In this document: positions 1 through 10,400 of the stretch, one piece after another
How the letters are laid out: each line of letters begins with the position of its first letter
Numbering within the stretch: position 1 is the stretch's first letter
Assembly: GCA_034770075.1 (NCBI GenBank)
Contig: CM068383.1
Span: 4,154,374 to 4,218,373 of the forward strand
From: Aralia elata
Lineage: Eukaryota > Streptophyta > Magnoliopsida > Apiales > Araliaceae
Length of the DNA: 64,000 nucleotides
Direction of reading: 5' to 3'
Made by a program: the position numbers and the translations under genes
The notes under the pieces: generated by a model
Seen by the model: the letters and a program-made list of their open reading frames with translations, nothing else
Databases searched by the model: none
Told to the model about the DNA's origin: nothing

Positions 1-287
1 AATTCTCCTCATTATTCTCTCAACCATTACTTATTTTTTTTATTAAAAAAAACACCTATTTTTCTCAAAATCTCTTTCTTGTGCAACAAATAAACAAACT
101 CCCATTATAGCTCAAAATTTCTTCATCTTCATTCCTTTGCTTTCTTCTTTCTTGTTCTGTTTTCTCTCTCTATATATATCAATTCATATATAGAGAGAGG
201 AGAAAAACTCAACAAAAACAAAAACTAAAAAACTAAAAAAAAACAAAACCCCATTAAAATTATAAACTTGCAAAAAGAATCAAGAAA
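1..287 (+). promoter_or_regulatory. Leader / core promoter region of the SMO1 gene
   Basis: Pyrimidine-rich sequence (CTT/TCT runs) with a TATA-like run at about 170-180, followed by an A-rich, CA-rich stretch up to the ATG at 288. This looks like a plant core promoter plus 5' UTR. No transcription start can be fixed from sequence alone; the true promoter may begin before the window. Confidence 0.35.
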
Positions 288-2570
288 ATGTTGCCCTTTG
301 AAACACTTGAAGGAGCTGAAATATCATTGGGAAGAAACCTAACATTTGCAGAGACATTATGGTTCAAATACTCTGCTCGAAAATCGGATTATTTTCTATA
401 TTGTCACAATACCATCTTCTTGTTTATATTCTATACTCTGCTTCCTTTACCCTATGTGATTATGGAGCTCATGCGTTCCAAAAAGATTGACATCTTCAAG
501 ATTCAACCAAAAGTCAAGAATTCATTGCCAGATATGTTAAAATGCTACAAGAAAGTCCTGCAAACGTTTGTTTTTGCTGTTGGTCCTCTCCAGCTTTTTT
601 CTTACCCTGTTATTGAGGTAATTCTTTATAAATACATATACATATACATATATGTGTGTGTATATATATAGGTATGTATATGTAGCTATTTGTTATATTT
701 GTATGTAACTTGGATTATAAACATAATTGGGTAGATTTTATTCTAGTGAAATTATTATGTGTTTGATAATGTTGTGGTTTTCAGATATCTGGGGAAACTT
801 AATTTTGAATAACCAAGAATCCATTTTGGTGCTTTCAGTCATACCCTTAGTTCATATTTATCTCTTTTTTATTTAAGTTTTTTTTTCCCCTCATAAAGTT
901 CTGTTTTATGCAGGTAGATTACTTCTTGGGGTTTTCCGAATTTTAAATCTAAATATTTTCTAAGCCTCTGTTTGGAACTTGAGAGAATGAAGGAAAAGGA
1001 AACTTAGAAGGAAATGAAATCTAAAGTTTTGTTAGAGCATTTTAATTCATTTTGTACATGATATTTTAGCATTGTTCCTTGTGTTAGATTTTTTAAAGTA
1101 CATAGATGGTAAGATTTTGTTTCAACAAAATTGTTCTGATCTTTAATATTGTTGCAGTACATTGGGATTCGAACAAGCTTGCCATTGCCATCAATTCTAG
1201 AGATGTTATGTCAAATGCTGGTTTATGTGACAGTTGAGGACTATGCAAATTATTGGCTCCATAGGTTGCTGCACTGCAAATGGGGCTATCACAAAATCCA
1301 TAGAGTCCATCATGAATATAGTGCTCCAATTGGATTTGCAGCACCTTATGCACATTGGGCAGAAATAATAATCCTAGGCATGGCCTCATTTCTTGGTCCT
1401 TTGATTGTTCCCGGCCACATGATCACCTTCTGGATTTGGATGATCATAAGGCAGTTGGAGGCCATTGAGACTCATTCTGGGTAAGCATAACCTGCTTTTC
1501 TTCTGTACTCGATCCGTCCCAAAATGAGAGTCTCATTTTCCTTTTTTTTATGGTGCGTCCCAAAATGAGTGTCCTTCTAAACATATATATATATATATAT
1601 ATATATAATGGCAGTGTATTTATTCCCTTTGCTAAGAATCCGTCCATTAAGCAAGCAAACTACAAAAATTAAGTTCAATGCATAGCCTTAATTCACGTTG
1701 ATTGATAATCTGAACAAATTATGGGTTTGAAATGAACTATTTCTGTAATATTACATTATTAATTTCATTTCATTTTGTATTTTCTTTAGAATTACAATCG
1801 GCTTTTTGTGCTGAAGATGATGATATCGAGTCATTTTCTGCAATAATTCTATTGTGGTATCATGCAGATATGATTTCCCCTGGAGTCCTGCAAAATATAT
1901 CCCTTTCTATGGAGGTTCAGAATTCCATGACTATCACCATTTTGTTGGGGGAGAAAGCCATAGCAACTTTGCATCATTCTTCACATACTGTGATTACCTA
2001 TATGGAACTGACAAGGTTTAGATTCTTTGCATTTCAATATATTATATATATATATACACATGCATATATACGTATGTATGTTTGTATTATGAATGACCAT
2101 TAATTCTGCATTAATATGCATGCTAATAGATCTGTATATTTAATTTCATCAGGGATATCGCTACCAGAAGGATGTATTCAAAAAGGTACCCTCGTCTCAC
2201 CCTTTACATGGTTATAGGATAATGAGTGAGTTCATGGCAGTCCTAATTTCCCATTTTTATAATTCCCCTACGTATAAATAGACTTAAAAGTATGTTATAA
2301 GGAGCTCACATCACTTAGAATTAATGAGCATTTGATTCAATGTCATACATTATATATCTATTGATTAGTTTTCACTATATATTTTGACTAGTCATTTTGA
2401 AAATTCAAAGGTAAAGAGTTCTAGTCAGTAGTCACCCTGGCCTCTAATCTGTCCCAAAAAAAGACTCACTCCATCTTTTCTAACTGCTTCTCTTGAATTA
2501 ATGTGATTAGACAAGGGAGAAATTGATAAGGCAAAGTGAAGAAAATGGAGGCAGCCTCAAATCTGAATAG
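288..2570 (+). CDS. SMO1: Sterol 4-alpha-methyl oxidase, SMO1 type (five exons, intact)
   Basis: Exons by GT-AG sites and homology: 288-617, 1158-1480, 1868-2015, 2153-2185, 2511-2570 (TAG), giving 297 residues. Plant SMO1 proteins are about 298 residues. The enzyme is an ER membrane, non-haem di-iron oxidase that removes the first C4 methyl of 4,4-dimethylsterols (24-methylenecycloartanol) in phytosterol synthesis. Visible support: N-terminal hydrophobic segments (about residues 35-60 and 95-110), histidine boxes HRLLH (145-149), HRVHH (158-162) and HDYHH (238-242), the family signature around APYAHWAE, and a C-terminus ending NGGSLKSE. The last two exons are short (11 and 19 residues). Their assignment rests on the conserved GYRYQK start and NGG tail, so the final junction (GT at 2186, AG at 2510) is less certain than the others. 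If exon 4 were read through it would stop at 2281. All frames join without lesions. The gene is isolated from the fragment clusters downstream. Confidence 0.93.
1499..1610. repeat. Stowaway-like remnant and (TA)n in SMO1 intron 2
   Basis: The phrase GTCCCAAAATGAG appears twice about 40 bases apart (near 1515 and 1558) beside a ~26-base TA dinucleotide run at 1582-1607. The first copy has the CGATCCGTCCCAAAATGAG form seen at ends of plant Stowaway-type MITEs. No matching opposite end was found, so this is at most a remnant. Confidence 0.35.
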
Positions 2571-3538
2571 GTGCTGCAAAAGTTTCAGACCAGAGGTACC
2601 GGATATTCTGATTGGCGTAGAAAACCGTGTATTGATATTTACGTACTCAAACACGACTCTTACGTACCAATATTCTAAACTTAGCATACTGAATTTTTTT
2701 ATTGTTTTACTTATAAATGTACAAATATCAATATTCTAACTTAGTATTTGATGCTCAAATATTATATTTGTCCTAAACTATTTATAAAACAACCAACTTG
2801 TTGATTCAACTAATTTTTTTTATAAAACCTATGTTTATTTCATTTAGATTTTAAGAAAATTCCTAATTATAAGAACTTATATATAAAGATACTCTAGCGT
2901 ACCGCGTTTTAGCTATGTAGCATACCGCGTACTTGCATTCGTACCACGGAACGAACCACGTTTCAGGTGTTTCAGGTAACACTGTTTCGGACACTTATGA
3001 TCAGCCATGAAAGTTCATTTCTGATCAGGCAACTGAATTAACTGAAATTTGCTCATCTCTATTAAAGTAAGAGTGTTTGGGGATTTTATAAATATTACTT
3101 ACGTTAATTGTAGCCCTTAATCTCACTTTTTGTCAATTAAATATAATTTTAATTCATAATAACTAAGGGTAATAGGGGCGGACACAGTGGTATGTCTATT
3201 CGAAAAAAGAATTTCTATCCATATTCGTATTTAGTATTTGATGAATATTTATAAACACTATTCGACATTATTTGAATTAGAAACCATTAATTAAACAAAT
3301 TTAATGTTCTTTTGATTTTATATAGTGGGCAACAAATTGGAAAAACATATCAAATGACAAAATAAATTGGCTAAACATCATTTGCATAATAAAGGGAAAA
3401 AGGGAAAAGAAATGTCAAACACATCTTTCAAATTCAATAAACCATTAAACATTAATATTAACTCAAATTAATTTATTGTTTAATTTAATTTATTTTAATA
3501 AATTTAATTTATTTACTATTTACCTATCTATATTATAA
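2571..3538. other. Intergenic, no gene seen
   Basis: AT-rich sequence downstream of SMO1. It presumably holds the 3' UTR and poly(A) site, but no clear signal stands out. A short stretch near 2890-2960 has several ACCGCG/ACCACG words. I see no open frame with family resemblance on either strand. Confidence 0.6.
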
Positions 3539-3561
3539 AGAGAGAGAGAGAGAGAGAGAGA
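3539..3561. repeat. (AG)n microsatellite
   Basis: Uninterrupted AG dinucleotide run of about 23 bases. Confidence 0.9.
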
Positions 3562-3752
3562 TGACTGTTATTTTTGTGTTAACAATTTTATGAAACCTTT
3601 TTAGCTTCTAATTACTTTTTTAAAATGGGAGCAGTTATTTTAAAACTCAAAAACTTCTTTTTTCTCCCTCCTCAGTCCTCACTCCTATATTATCCTATAT
3701 CTAGATCTCTAGACTTTTGTTGTATTAGTTATAGTAGAAGTTTTATTTTTAG

Positions 3753-3880
3753 GAAATTGTTAAATTCACAACATTTTTTGAAATTTTCACAACAAAAGTG
3801 TCGCTATAGATGTATAACGATGGTTAAAACTGTTGCTATACATTTATAGCGACACTTTTGTTGTGAATTTAACAATTTTC
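3753..3880. mobile_element. 128-bp hairpin MITE, Mutator-like target duplication
   Basis: Near-perfect fold-back. A 23-base arm at 3786-3808 is exactly reverse-complementary to 3845-3867, and the pairing continues imperfectly through the middle, leaving a loop of only a few bases. Outer arms 3753-3772 and 3860-3880 pair with one extra base. Flanking 9-mers TATTTTTAG (3744-3752) and TATTTTTAA (3881-3889) match at 8 of 9, fitting a MULE-type 9-bp target duplication. A longer imperfect direct repeat (TTATAGTAGAAGTT) also lies on both sides, so the apparent target duplication could be part of a local duplication. Confidence 0.7.
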
Positions 3881-4569
3881 TATTTTTAATACTCTTTTGT
3901 TGCATTGGTTATAGTAGAAGTTATATTTTTAATACTAGAGTTTTGTTTGTGGGCCAGCACAAACTCAACATTTTAAATACCGGATCTCTACCCATTTATC
4001 CGTTCCTTATTACTCTAGATGACTTAGAGGACCAAACTGATCATATTGTTTATTCAGGGACCATAGTGAAATACCTTGAATCTATAGATTTTCTTTACAA
4101 ATAAGAGTCCATTAAAACTTAAGGTCTGTTCGGTCATGACTTATAAGTTGGTCAAACTAATTTATAAGTCATTTTTTTCATTATTCGGATGTTCAATCAT
4201 GACTTAATATTTAACTTATAAATTGACTTACAAGAAATTTTTTGAAAAGTAACAATTTTTTACTTATCGTAAAATGACTTATAAGTTAGTTTAAATAAGT
4301 AAATTTGACCAAATATAATAACTATTCTAGTACTGTTTATCTTTTTCCCAAATTACATCTAATCTCTCTCTTTGTATCTCTCCCTCCCTCTCTTTCTCTA
4401 TCCTTCCTTTCTCTCCCCATTTATTTTTTATTTTAATTTTTTTAATGGATATTAAAATTTTAAAAAATAATAATTTATATTCATTAATTAGGATAATTCT
4501 TTTCTCAATATTTATCAAAATTTTGCTTTCTTTTAATTATTTTGAATTTTGCAAGCCTCAAAATGTAGA

Positions 4570-4570
<1 letters not shown>

Positions 4571-4607
<37 letters not shown>

Positions 4608-4627
4608 CAACAACAACAACAACAACA
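4571..4627. repeat. (AAT)n / (AAC)n compound microsatellite
   Basis: About eleven ATA/AAT triplets run straight into about eight ACA triplets. Confidence 0.9.
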
Positions 4628-5077
4628 AAAAGAGAGTGCAACTATATTAAAAAGTCTAAAAGAATAATAATAATATTGATTAATAACTCATGAATATTAT
4701 GTCAAAAAAAATCATGGATATTGAAATTATGGTTGTTTTTAATGTTTTATTAATATTGGAATGGTGAGTCTTATAATAAAAGAATGATACTAGGTGTCTC
4801 AAAAAATGTCTCAAATAATATGATATTAAATATTTTAATAATAATTTATTGTCTAGACAATCAATTGAGATCCACCCAACTAATGTTATGATGAATATCA
4901 TTTGAAACCAAAAATTTAAAATCCCTAACATTACTCATAATAAAATGTTGAATCAGTTAACGTATTTTTTTATTTATTAATATTCTTTTTAGTAATACTT
5001 ACAATTTATTTTAACTTATAAATCATTATTAGACGAACATCTTCACACTTATTATAACTTATTTGTTAACTTATAAG

Positions 5078-5791
5078 CATGGTAATTAAACCCGGACCGC
5101 AGGTTCGACCAGTAAAAACTGGAACCGGTTGGCACTCCGGACCGGTCTAAGCAAAAAAACCGTTTTTGGTCAAAACCTGGTCAAACCAGGTGACCCGACG
5201 ATCGAACCGGTCGACCCCGGGTCACCGGTTTTACCGATTCCCTACCTCACTTTTTTTGTATTAATTTAAGCTTTTGAATTTAATTAAATATATTCTCGAT
5301 TGAGTTTTGAGTTATGATCATGATTTAATATCTTTCTTTTTATATAGATTTAGTATTTATTTGAATTGTATAAAGTAAACATTGTACAAATAGATTTAGT
5401 TTTTTTTTTACCGAATTTAATTGAATGTATCGTAGAGATGTTTATGTTTATTTGTGTTTGATTTTATCACTCCTGAGTCTTGAGTTTTGAGTTATGATCA
5501 TGATTTAATATCTTTCTTTTTATATAAATTTAGTATTTATTTGAATTATATAAAATAAACATTGTACAAATAGGTTTAAATATTTTTTTTGTAGATAAAT
5601 TGATTAATTTTACATATTTACTAAATATTATATATAATATATAATAATATTTAGTATATTTAATTATTTTTTATTTATTACATATTAATGACATCATTGG
5701 GTCAATAATAGTTCGACCACTGGTTGGACCAGTGACTCATCCACCCGGTATCTTTTCTGGTTCGATGACCGGTGCGAGTTTGAAAACATTG
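5078..5791. mobile_element. Non-autonomous hAT-type element, ACCGG-rich family, copy 1
   Basis: Bounded by an exact 8-bp target duplication CTTATAAG (5070-5077 and 5792-5799), diagnostic for hAT. Ends are CATGG...AAACCCGGACC on the left and the related reverse complement CAATGTTTTCAAACTCG on the right. Subterminal regions are crowded with ACCGG/CCGGT words. The AT-rich middle carries a ~180-bp internal direct duplication (about 5309-5400 and 5487-5580, sharing TTGAGTTATGATCATGA). No transposase. A second copy lies at 24752-25958 and shares ends and middle. Confidence 0.85.
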
Positions 5792-5912
5792 CTTATAAGT
5801 CAAATCATTGCTAACATTTTTTTTTATAAATCACAATTAAAAATAATTTATAAATCACTTTTAAGTTTTAACTTATATATAATTTTAAAATAAGTAATTG
5901 TTAAAGAGCCCC

Positions 5913-7191
5913 TAATTGTGTTGCCCAACAATCCATAAGCCCTAGTAATAGGAATAGTAATAATAATAGTATTCTTCCTCTTTTTGTGGCTTTTTTTGTG
6001 GGTCTATCATATTCCATTCCGGCCGTATTATAAAAACAACCCTGCACCTCCACTATCCAAACCAATTCACCATTCTTCATTTGTGGGGATCAAACTCCGG
6101 ATATATACACTAGAGAGGCTGCTAATTGAATACGGAGACGTGAGTGAGCTTAACTCTTTTTTTTTTTTCCTTTTTTTTATGATATATATATATATATTGT
6201 CAGTAGAGATTTTCAATTCTCGTAAATACTCCATTGTTCTTCAACATTTATTCAGCACCGGACTCAAAAATAAAATTTGGACAAATTAGTCATCCATGTG
6301 TATATTATGAGGGTATTTAGGGACAAAATAGTCAATTTACTCTTTATTGTGCCCATATTTTATCTTGACTATAACGACGATTTGTACCGTTACTATAGTC
6401 GGTTGTTCGCTGGAGCAACCTGATTGTTTTTAAATCCTGCAACTTTCCGATGATGGGCCTAACAACATTATATGCATCCTTTTTCAACATAATCCTACAT
6501 ACAAGTATTAAGTAAATTAATAACAGATTAATTAATTAGTAGCATATATAATTTTGGAATAATTATATGCCAATTAATAGAAGATGATAATGAATTAAAT
6601 AGTGTAATTTATTTATTTAAATAAGATTAGAATTGTTCTAATTGATTTATTCACAACCGGTTTAATATGGAGAACCTAAAAGGTCACACCGCAAAAGAAA
6701 AATATTTATTTAAGAAGATCCGGTAATTAATAGTCCCAAATTAGGGACTATTCGGCATTTACTCCTAATGAGTGAAATGAGAGAATGTCAAACGAGTTTT
6801 TAAAATCCAAATTAACTATAATCTATCTATATATGCATGGTTGCTGAAGACAGTGCAAACCTAGTTGGAACATAATTTGTGCCATGAACTGCATGCTCCA
6901 TATTATATATTAATCCTTCTCATGCAACTAAATTTTATCTTATTTTTTGTTCTACTCTATACTTTTAATTAATTGTCATTAATTTTTAATTTTTATCTTT
7001 GTCCAGATTAATTTGGAGCTTACAGATGGAGCTAGCATCTAAATTATTTGTGAAATTGAAAGCATGATATATATATCATGTACCAAAATTTAAAATATGA
7101 AATTAATCAATTTGAAATATGTTTAACTAAATTTAAAATTGATATGAATAAAATATTGGTATTGTACGTTAAATTAATGCCCTTACTTTCT
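5913..7191. other. Intergenic, no recognisable gene
   Basis: A stretch of mildly coding-like character at 5984-6140 (open for ~100 codons on +, ending beside a GTGAGT) has no family resemblance I can name and may be an orphan exon or UTR. A (TA)n run sits at 6181-6197, and a short palindrome CATGATATATATATCATG at about 7064-7081. The rest is AT-rich spacer. Confidence 0.5.
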
Positions 7192-7201
7192 CTCCAAGAT
7201 A

Positions 7202-8806
7202 CAGTAATTCTAGGGCGACCTTTTTTTGTGACATTTTTTAGTGACCCTATGATGTGGCACAACCACATCAGCGTAGTAAATTAAAGCCAAAACAATCACC
7301 CACATAAGCAAGGCTCTCTCTCTATCTAGCTGCTTTACTATTTCTGCAGAATAAATGAAACAAGTCCTCTCTCTCAAATCCGATCGCTGCTTCGCCTCAA
7401 CGCCTCGCCGCCTTGCCGCTTCGCCGCCTCGCCCTCTGCATTTCTTTAGGTATGCTTACCATTACTCTCTCATACGCCTAAATTCCCAAAACCCTAAAAT
7501 TTGTGCAAGCTCTTGTTCTATGGTTCCTGGGTCATGAAATCCCAAAACCCTTAAATTGTTGCTTCTGTTTGTCTGGTTGAGTTGTTTTAGATCTATAGAG
7601 CTCATAAAAATGTGGATTTGCTTGACGTATGCTCTTGAGGGGAGAGGAGTTTGATTTGCTTGCAAATTTAATTATTGGTACTATTTAAGTGATAGATTAA
7701 TAGCCATGAAAAATTGGGGGTATTGTGAAACTCAAGGATAGGGATGTAATGTATATCTAAGCCTATTCAAGTATGGGTGCTCCTGTAGTTGATATAAATC
7801 AAATTAATATTAGGATTAATATTCCCACTGTGAGAGTTAATACATAGCATTTTATATATTATATATTATCCCACTGTGATATATGTACTTAAATATTATA
7901 TTCAAATTGGATTTTTTTAATTTTGATCTTGATTTTAATTATATTAAATTTAAATTTTAATATTAATTTTTTAAACACCAATTTAAGTACAGTAAAAAAA
8001 AAGTCCAAACATTTTTACTATAATCACAATAAATAAATAAATTTTAAAACTATAATCACAATATTTTGTTTGTCTTGCAAAAACATTGAATTAAAACTAT
8101 AATCATAATATTTTGTTTGTCTTGCAAAAACATATTATCTCTTATATAGTAGACCACTACTTGTAGAACAGTGACTTTGAACTTTTGAGAGTCAATATAG
8201 AGCATTTTATATTTTTTCTCAACTTCATATAAAAATATTAGGAGAAGACGAACACAAATATATATTTCAAAATGCACACAAAGCATGATGTACACAAAAC
8301 AAAGGCAGGTATAAAGAAATTCAAGTACCAACAATTTGCAACCAATAACTAATATTAAACATGGTGTTGAGTTGGGGTCTTATTCCTCTTTAAGTTCTCA
8401 AAATTTTGTTGCCTAATACACGACCTTCAATTTTAGCAAGCAATGTGCATGATACAGCCAGACTTCAATTTTAGCAAGCAATTTTAGTACTAATGGATGC
8501 TTAGTTACTATTTCTTAGCTGTGGGATACGCATATGGAGACTTCCCCTGTTGCAACTTATAAGATTCATGAACATCTCCATCCTAAGGTAAGAGCAGATT
8601 TAATTAAAGAATTGCACGGATATCTAACAATGTTGAATTGTGATGTTTCCATGGTTTGTGATGGACATATAATTTATTGTTCTAAATTATTTCATTATGG
8701 ATTATCTATAATAATTTCTTTATATCCTGGAATCAAATTCTTTACTACGCTGACGTGGCTGTGCCATATCATAGGGTCACTAAAAAATGTCGCCCTAAAA
8801 TTACTG
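7202..8806. mobile_element. Mutator-like element with ~65-75-bp TIRs (candidate Pack-MULE)
   Basis: The left TIR (7202-7278, CAGTAATTCTAGGGCGAC...) and the right TIR (8741-8806, reverse complement CAGTAATTTTAGGGCGAC...) align over about 65 bases with few differences. The left copy has a short internal duplication. Flanking TCCAAGATA (7193-7201) and TTCAAGATA (8808-8816) agree at 8 of 9, the MULE target size. No transposase. The interior starts with a GC-rich exon-like piece at about 7355-7450, followed by a GTATGC donor, quite unlike the AT-rich surroundings. This suggests capture of a host gene 5' end. Confidence 0.8.
7320..7450 (+). pseudogene. GC-rich captured 5'-exon-like fragment inside the MULE
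   Basis: CT-rich leader, ATG at 7355, then CGCCTCGCCGCC-type repeats and a plausible splice donor at 7451. The short peptide (about 32 residues, rich in Ala, Pro and Arg) is not recognisable. It has the composition of a plant first exon or transit-peptide region. The function is unknown, and capture is inferred only from its place within MULE ends and the change of base composition. Confidence 0.35.
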
Positions 8807-8816
8807 CTTCAAGATA

Positions 8817-9099
8817 TAGATATAGGGACCAGTTGCAAAAGAATTGCAACTGACAATTTTTTGTCTCTACTGCCCAGGTATGGGATGGGGACCAACAAGC
8901 AAATTAATTTCGTTGTCGTGGGCATCCGTACAATTCCTGCCCCACAATCTGATAAAAACAGAATGACAGGGCTCTCCATATATAAATTAGTGCATTCTTA
9001 TCCCTTTATTCTTCTAGTTGGCGACCCACAAAAGGAAAACAGCACAAAAAGTCGTTGCGTGTGAACAGAAAACTTTACAGCTAATTAAGTAGCGTTCAA
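8817..9099. other. Spacer, no gene
   Basis: Moderately AT-rich. An open stretch runs across the MULE end into this spacer but is not credible as a gene. Confidence 0.5.
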
Positions 9100-9254
9100 A
9101 TTACTCCTTATTATTATAATTGAATTATATACTGATTTGTTTATTTTTTAGTGGTGGTAGTCATATCCACCATTCATATTACTCCTTATTATTATAATTG
9201 AATTATATACTGATTTGTTTATTTCTTAGTGGTGGTAGCCATATCCACCATTCA
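9100..9254. repeat. Tandem duplication, 78-bp unit x2
   Basis: The unit beginning ATTACTCCTTATTATTATAA is repeated at 9100-9177 and 9178-9254, with only a couple of differences. Each copy ends in TATCCACCATTCA. Confidence 0.9.
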
Positions 9255-9339
9255 CGCAGAGCAGCTAATTAAAGTTTACTATTACTATGAGTCTATCACT
9301 AATTAAAGTTTGCCTGATTGAGAATCAGTACTATTATTA

Positions 9340-9529
9340 CTCCATACATTATAGTATAGGTGCAGGAGGAGGGGTGAAGGGGAGGGTGACGGTGGTAGGT
9401 GAAGGGGGCGGCTGCCGGCGGAGTGGTGGCGACGGACGAAGGGGTGGGTGAGAGCGTAGGAGTGGCGGGGGGTGAAGGTGTAGGTGCGGGAGGAGGAGTA
9501 GATGCGGCAGCCGTGACATTGATGACCAA
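9340..9529 (-). pseudogene. Proline-rich, arabinogalactan-like fragment
   Basis: On the - strand an open stretch reads Ala/Pro/Thr/Ser-rich sequence with motifs such as TPPPAPTPSPPATPT, resembling the Hyp-rich glycomodules of arabinogalactan proteins. There is no signal peptide and no GPI-type tail in the ~76 codons, and the neighbourhood is repeat DNA. It may be a gene fragment or merely a GGT/GGAG-rich repeat read by chance. Confidence 0.25.
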
Positions 9530-9544
9530 CTTCTGACTCGCGGA

Positions 9545-10196
9545 ACAGTGACCAGTTATGGTACAGAGGTAACCAAACCTTCATATCAAGGTAACCAAAC
9601 TTTCATACCAAGGTAACTAAACCTTCATACCAAGGTAACCAATCCACCTCCACACCTGCAGTTTTTTCATAGTGCAGTTGGTAACCAAACATTCATACCA
9701 AAGTAACCAAACATTCATACCAAAGTAACCAATCCACCTCCACACCTGTAGTTTTTTCATAGTACAGTTGGTAACCAAACCTTCATACCAAGGTAACCAA
9801 ACATTCATACTAAGGTAACCAAACCTTCGTACCAAGGTAACCAATCCGCATCTACACTTGCAGTTTTTTCATAGTGCAGTTGGTAGCCAAACCTTCATAC
9901 CAAGGTAACTAATTCAGTTTTATTAGGTTACCAATTTTTTTTTGAATGTGATGCAGTTGGTAGCCAACCCTTCATGCAGTTGGTAGCCAAACTTTCATTC
10001 CTAGGTAACCAATTCAGTTTTATTAGGTTACCTTCATAGTGCAGTTGGTAACCAAATCTTCATATCAAGGTAACCAAATATTCATACCAAGGTCACCAAT
10101 CCACCTCAACACTTGTAGTTTTTTCATAATGTAGTTGGTAACCAAACACTCATACTAATGTAACCAAACTTTCATACCAAGATAACCAAATATGCA
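9545..10196. repeat. Minisatellite of ~21-bp GGTAACCAAACCTTCATACCA units
   Basis: Dozens of variants of a 20-21-bp unit (GGTAACCAAAC + TTCATACCA). They are interrupted at irregular intervals (about 90-250 bp) by a second block, CCACCTCCACACCTGCAG followed by TTTTTTCATAGTGCAGTTGG. Several copies vary at the C/T and A/G positions. Higher-order periodicity is irregular. Confidence 0.9.
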
Positions 10197-10239
10197 TCCT
10201 CTTTGTTAGATCTATTGTGAAACATAGTGTCCTTGTGTT

Positions 10240-10400
10240 GTTGATTTTGGCCGAAAAATATAGAGTTTTCGGTCGGTGATGCTTGACCGGAAAATATGGT
10301 GATGGTAGGTGATGGTTGGTGACGGTCGGTGATGGTTGGCCGGAAAGTATAGAGTCACGTCGGAAAATATGGAGTCACGGTCGGTTAGCCTTTTGAAATT
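10240..10400. repeat. Degenerate GGTCGGTGATGG / CCGGAAAATATGG repeats
   Basis: Short imperfect repeats of GGTGATGGTTGG and CGGAAAATATGGAGTCACG, directly after the minisatellite. No coding resemblance. Confidence 0.6.

Larger units (their letters stand above)
4123..5912. mobile_element. Candidate Tourist/Harbinger-like element (interrupted)
   Basis: Left end GGTCTGTTCGGTCATGACTT and right end (reverse complement) GGGGCTCTTTAAC are weakly alike, and TAA flanks both (4120-4122 and 5913-5915), the usual PIF/Harbinger target. Internal sequence repeats the word ACTTATAAGT many times. The unit is split by the hAT-type element at 5078-5791. No transposase is seen. The ends are too diverged to be sure. 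Confidence 0.35.

Noticed and set aside
5984..6289. 101-residue open frame beside a GTGAGT
   Set aside because: Crosses poly-T and TA runs and has no family resemblance; kept only as a note in the gap entry.
8534..9064. 176-residue open frame on +
   Set aside because: It runs through the MULE right TIR and out past the target duplication, so it cannot be an ancestral gene. No family resemblance.
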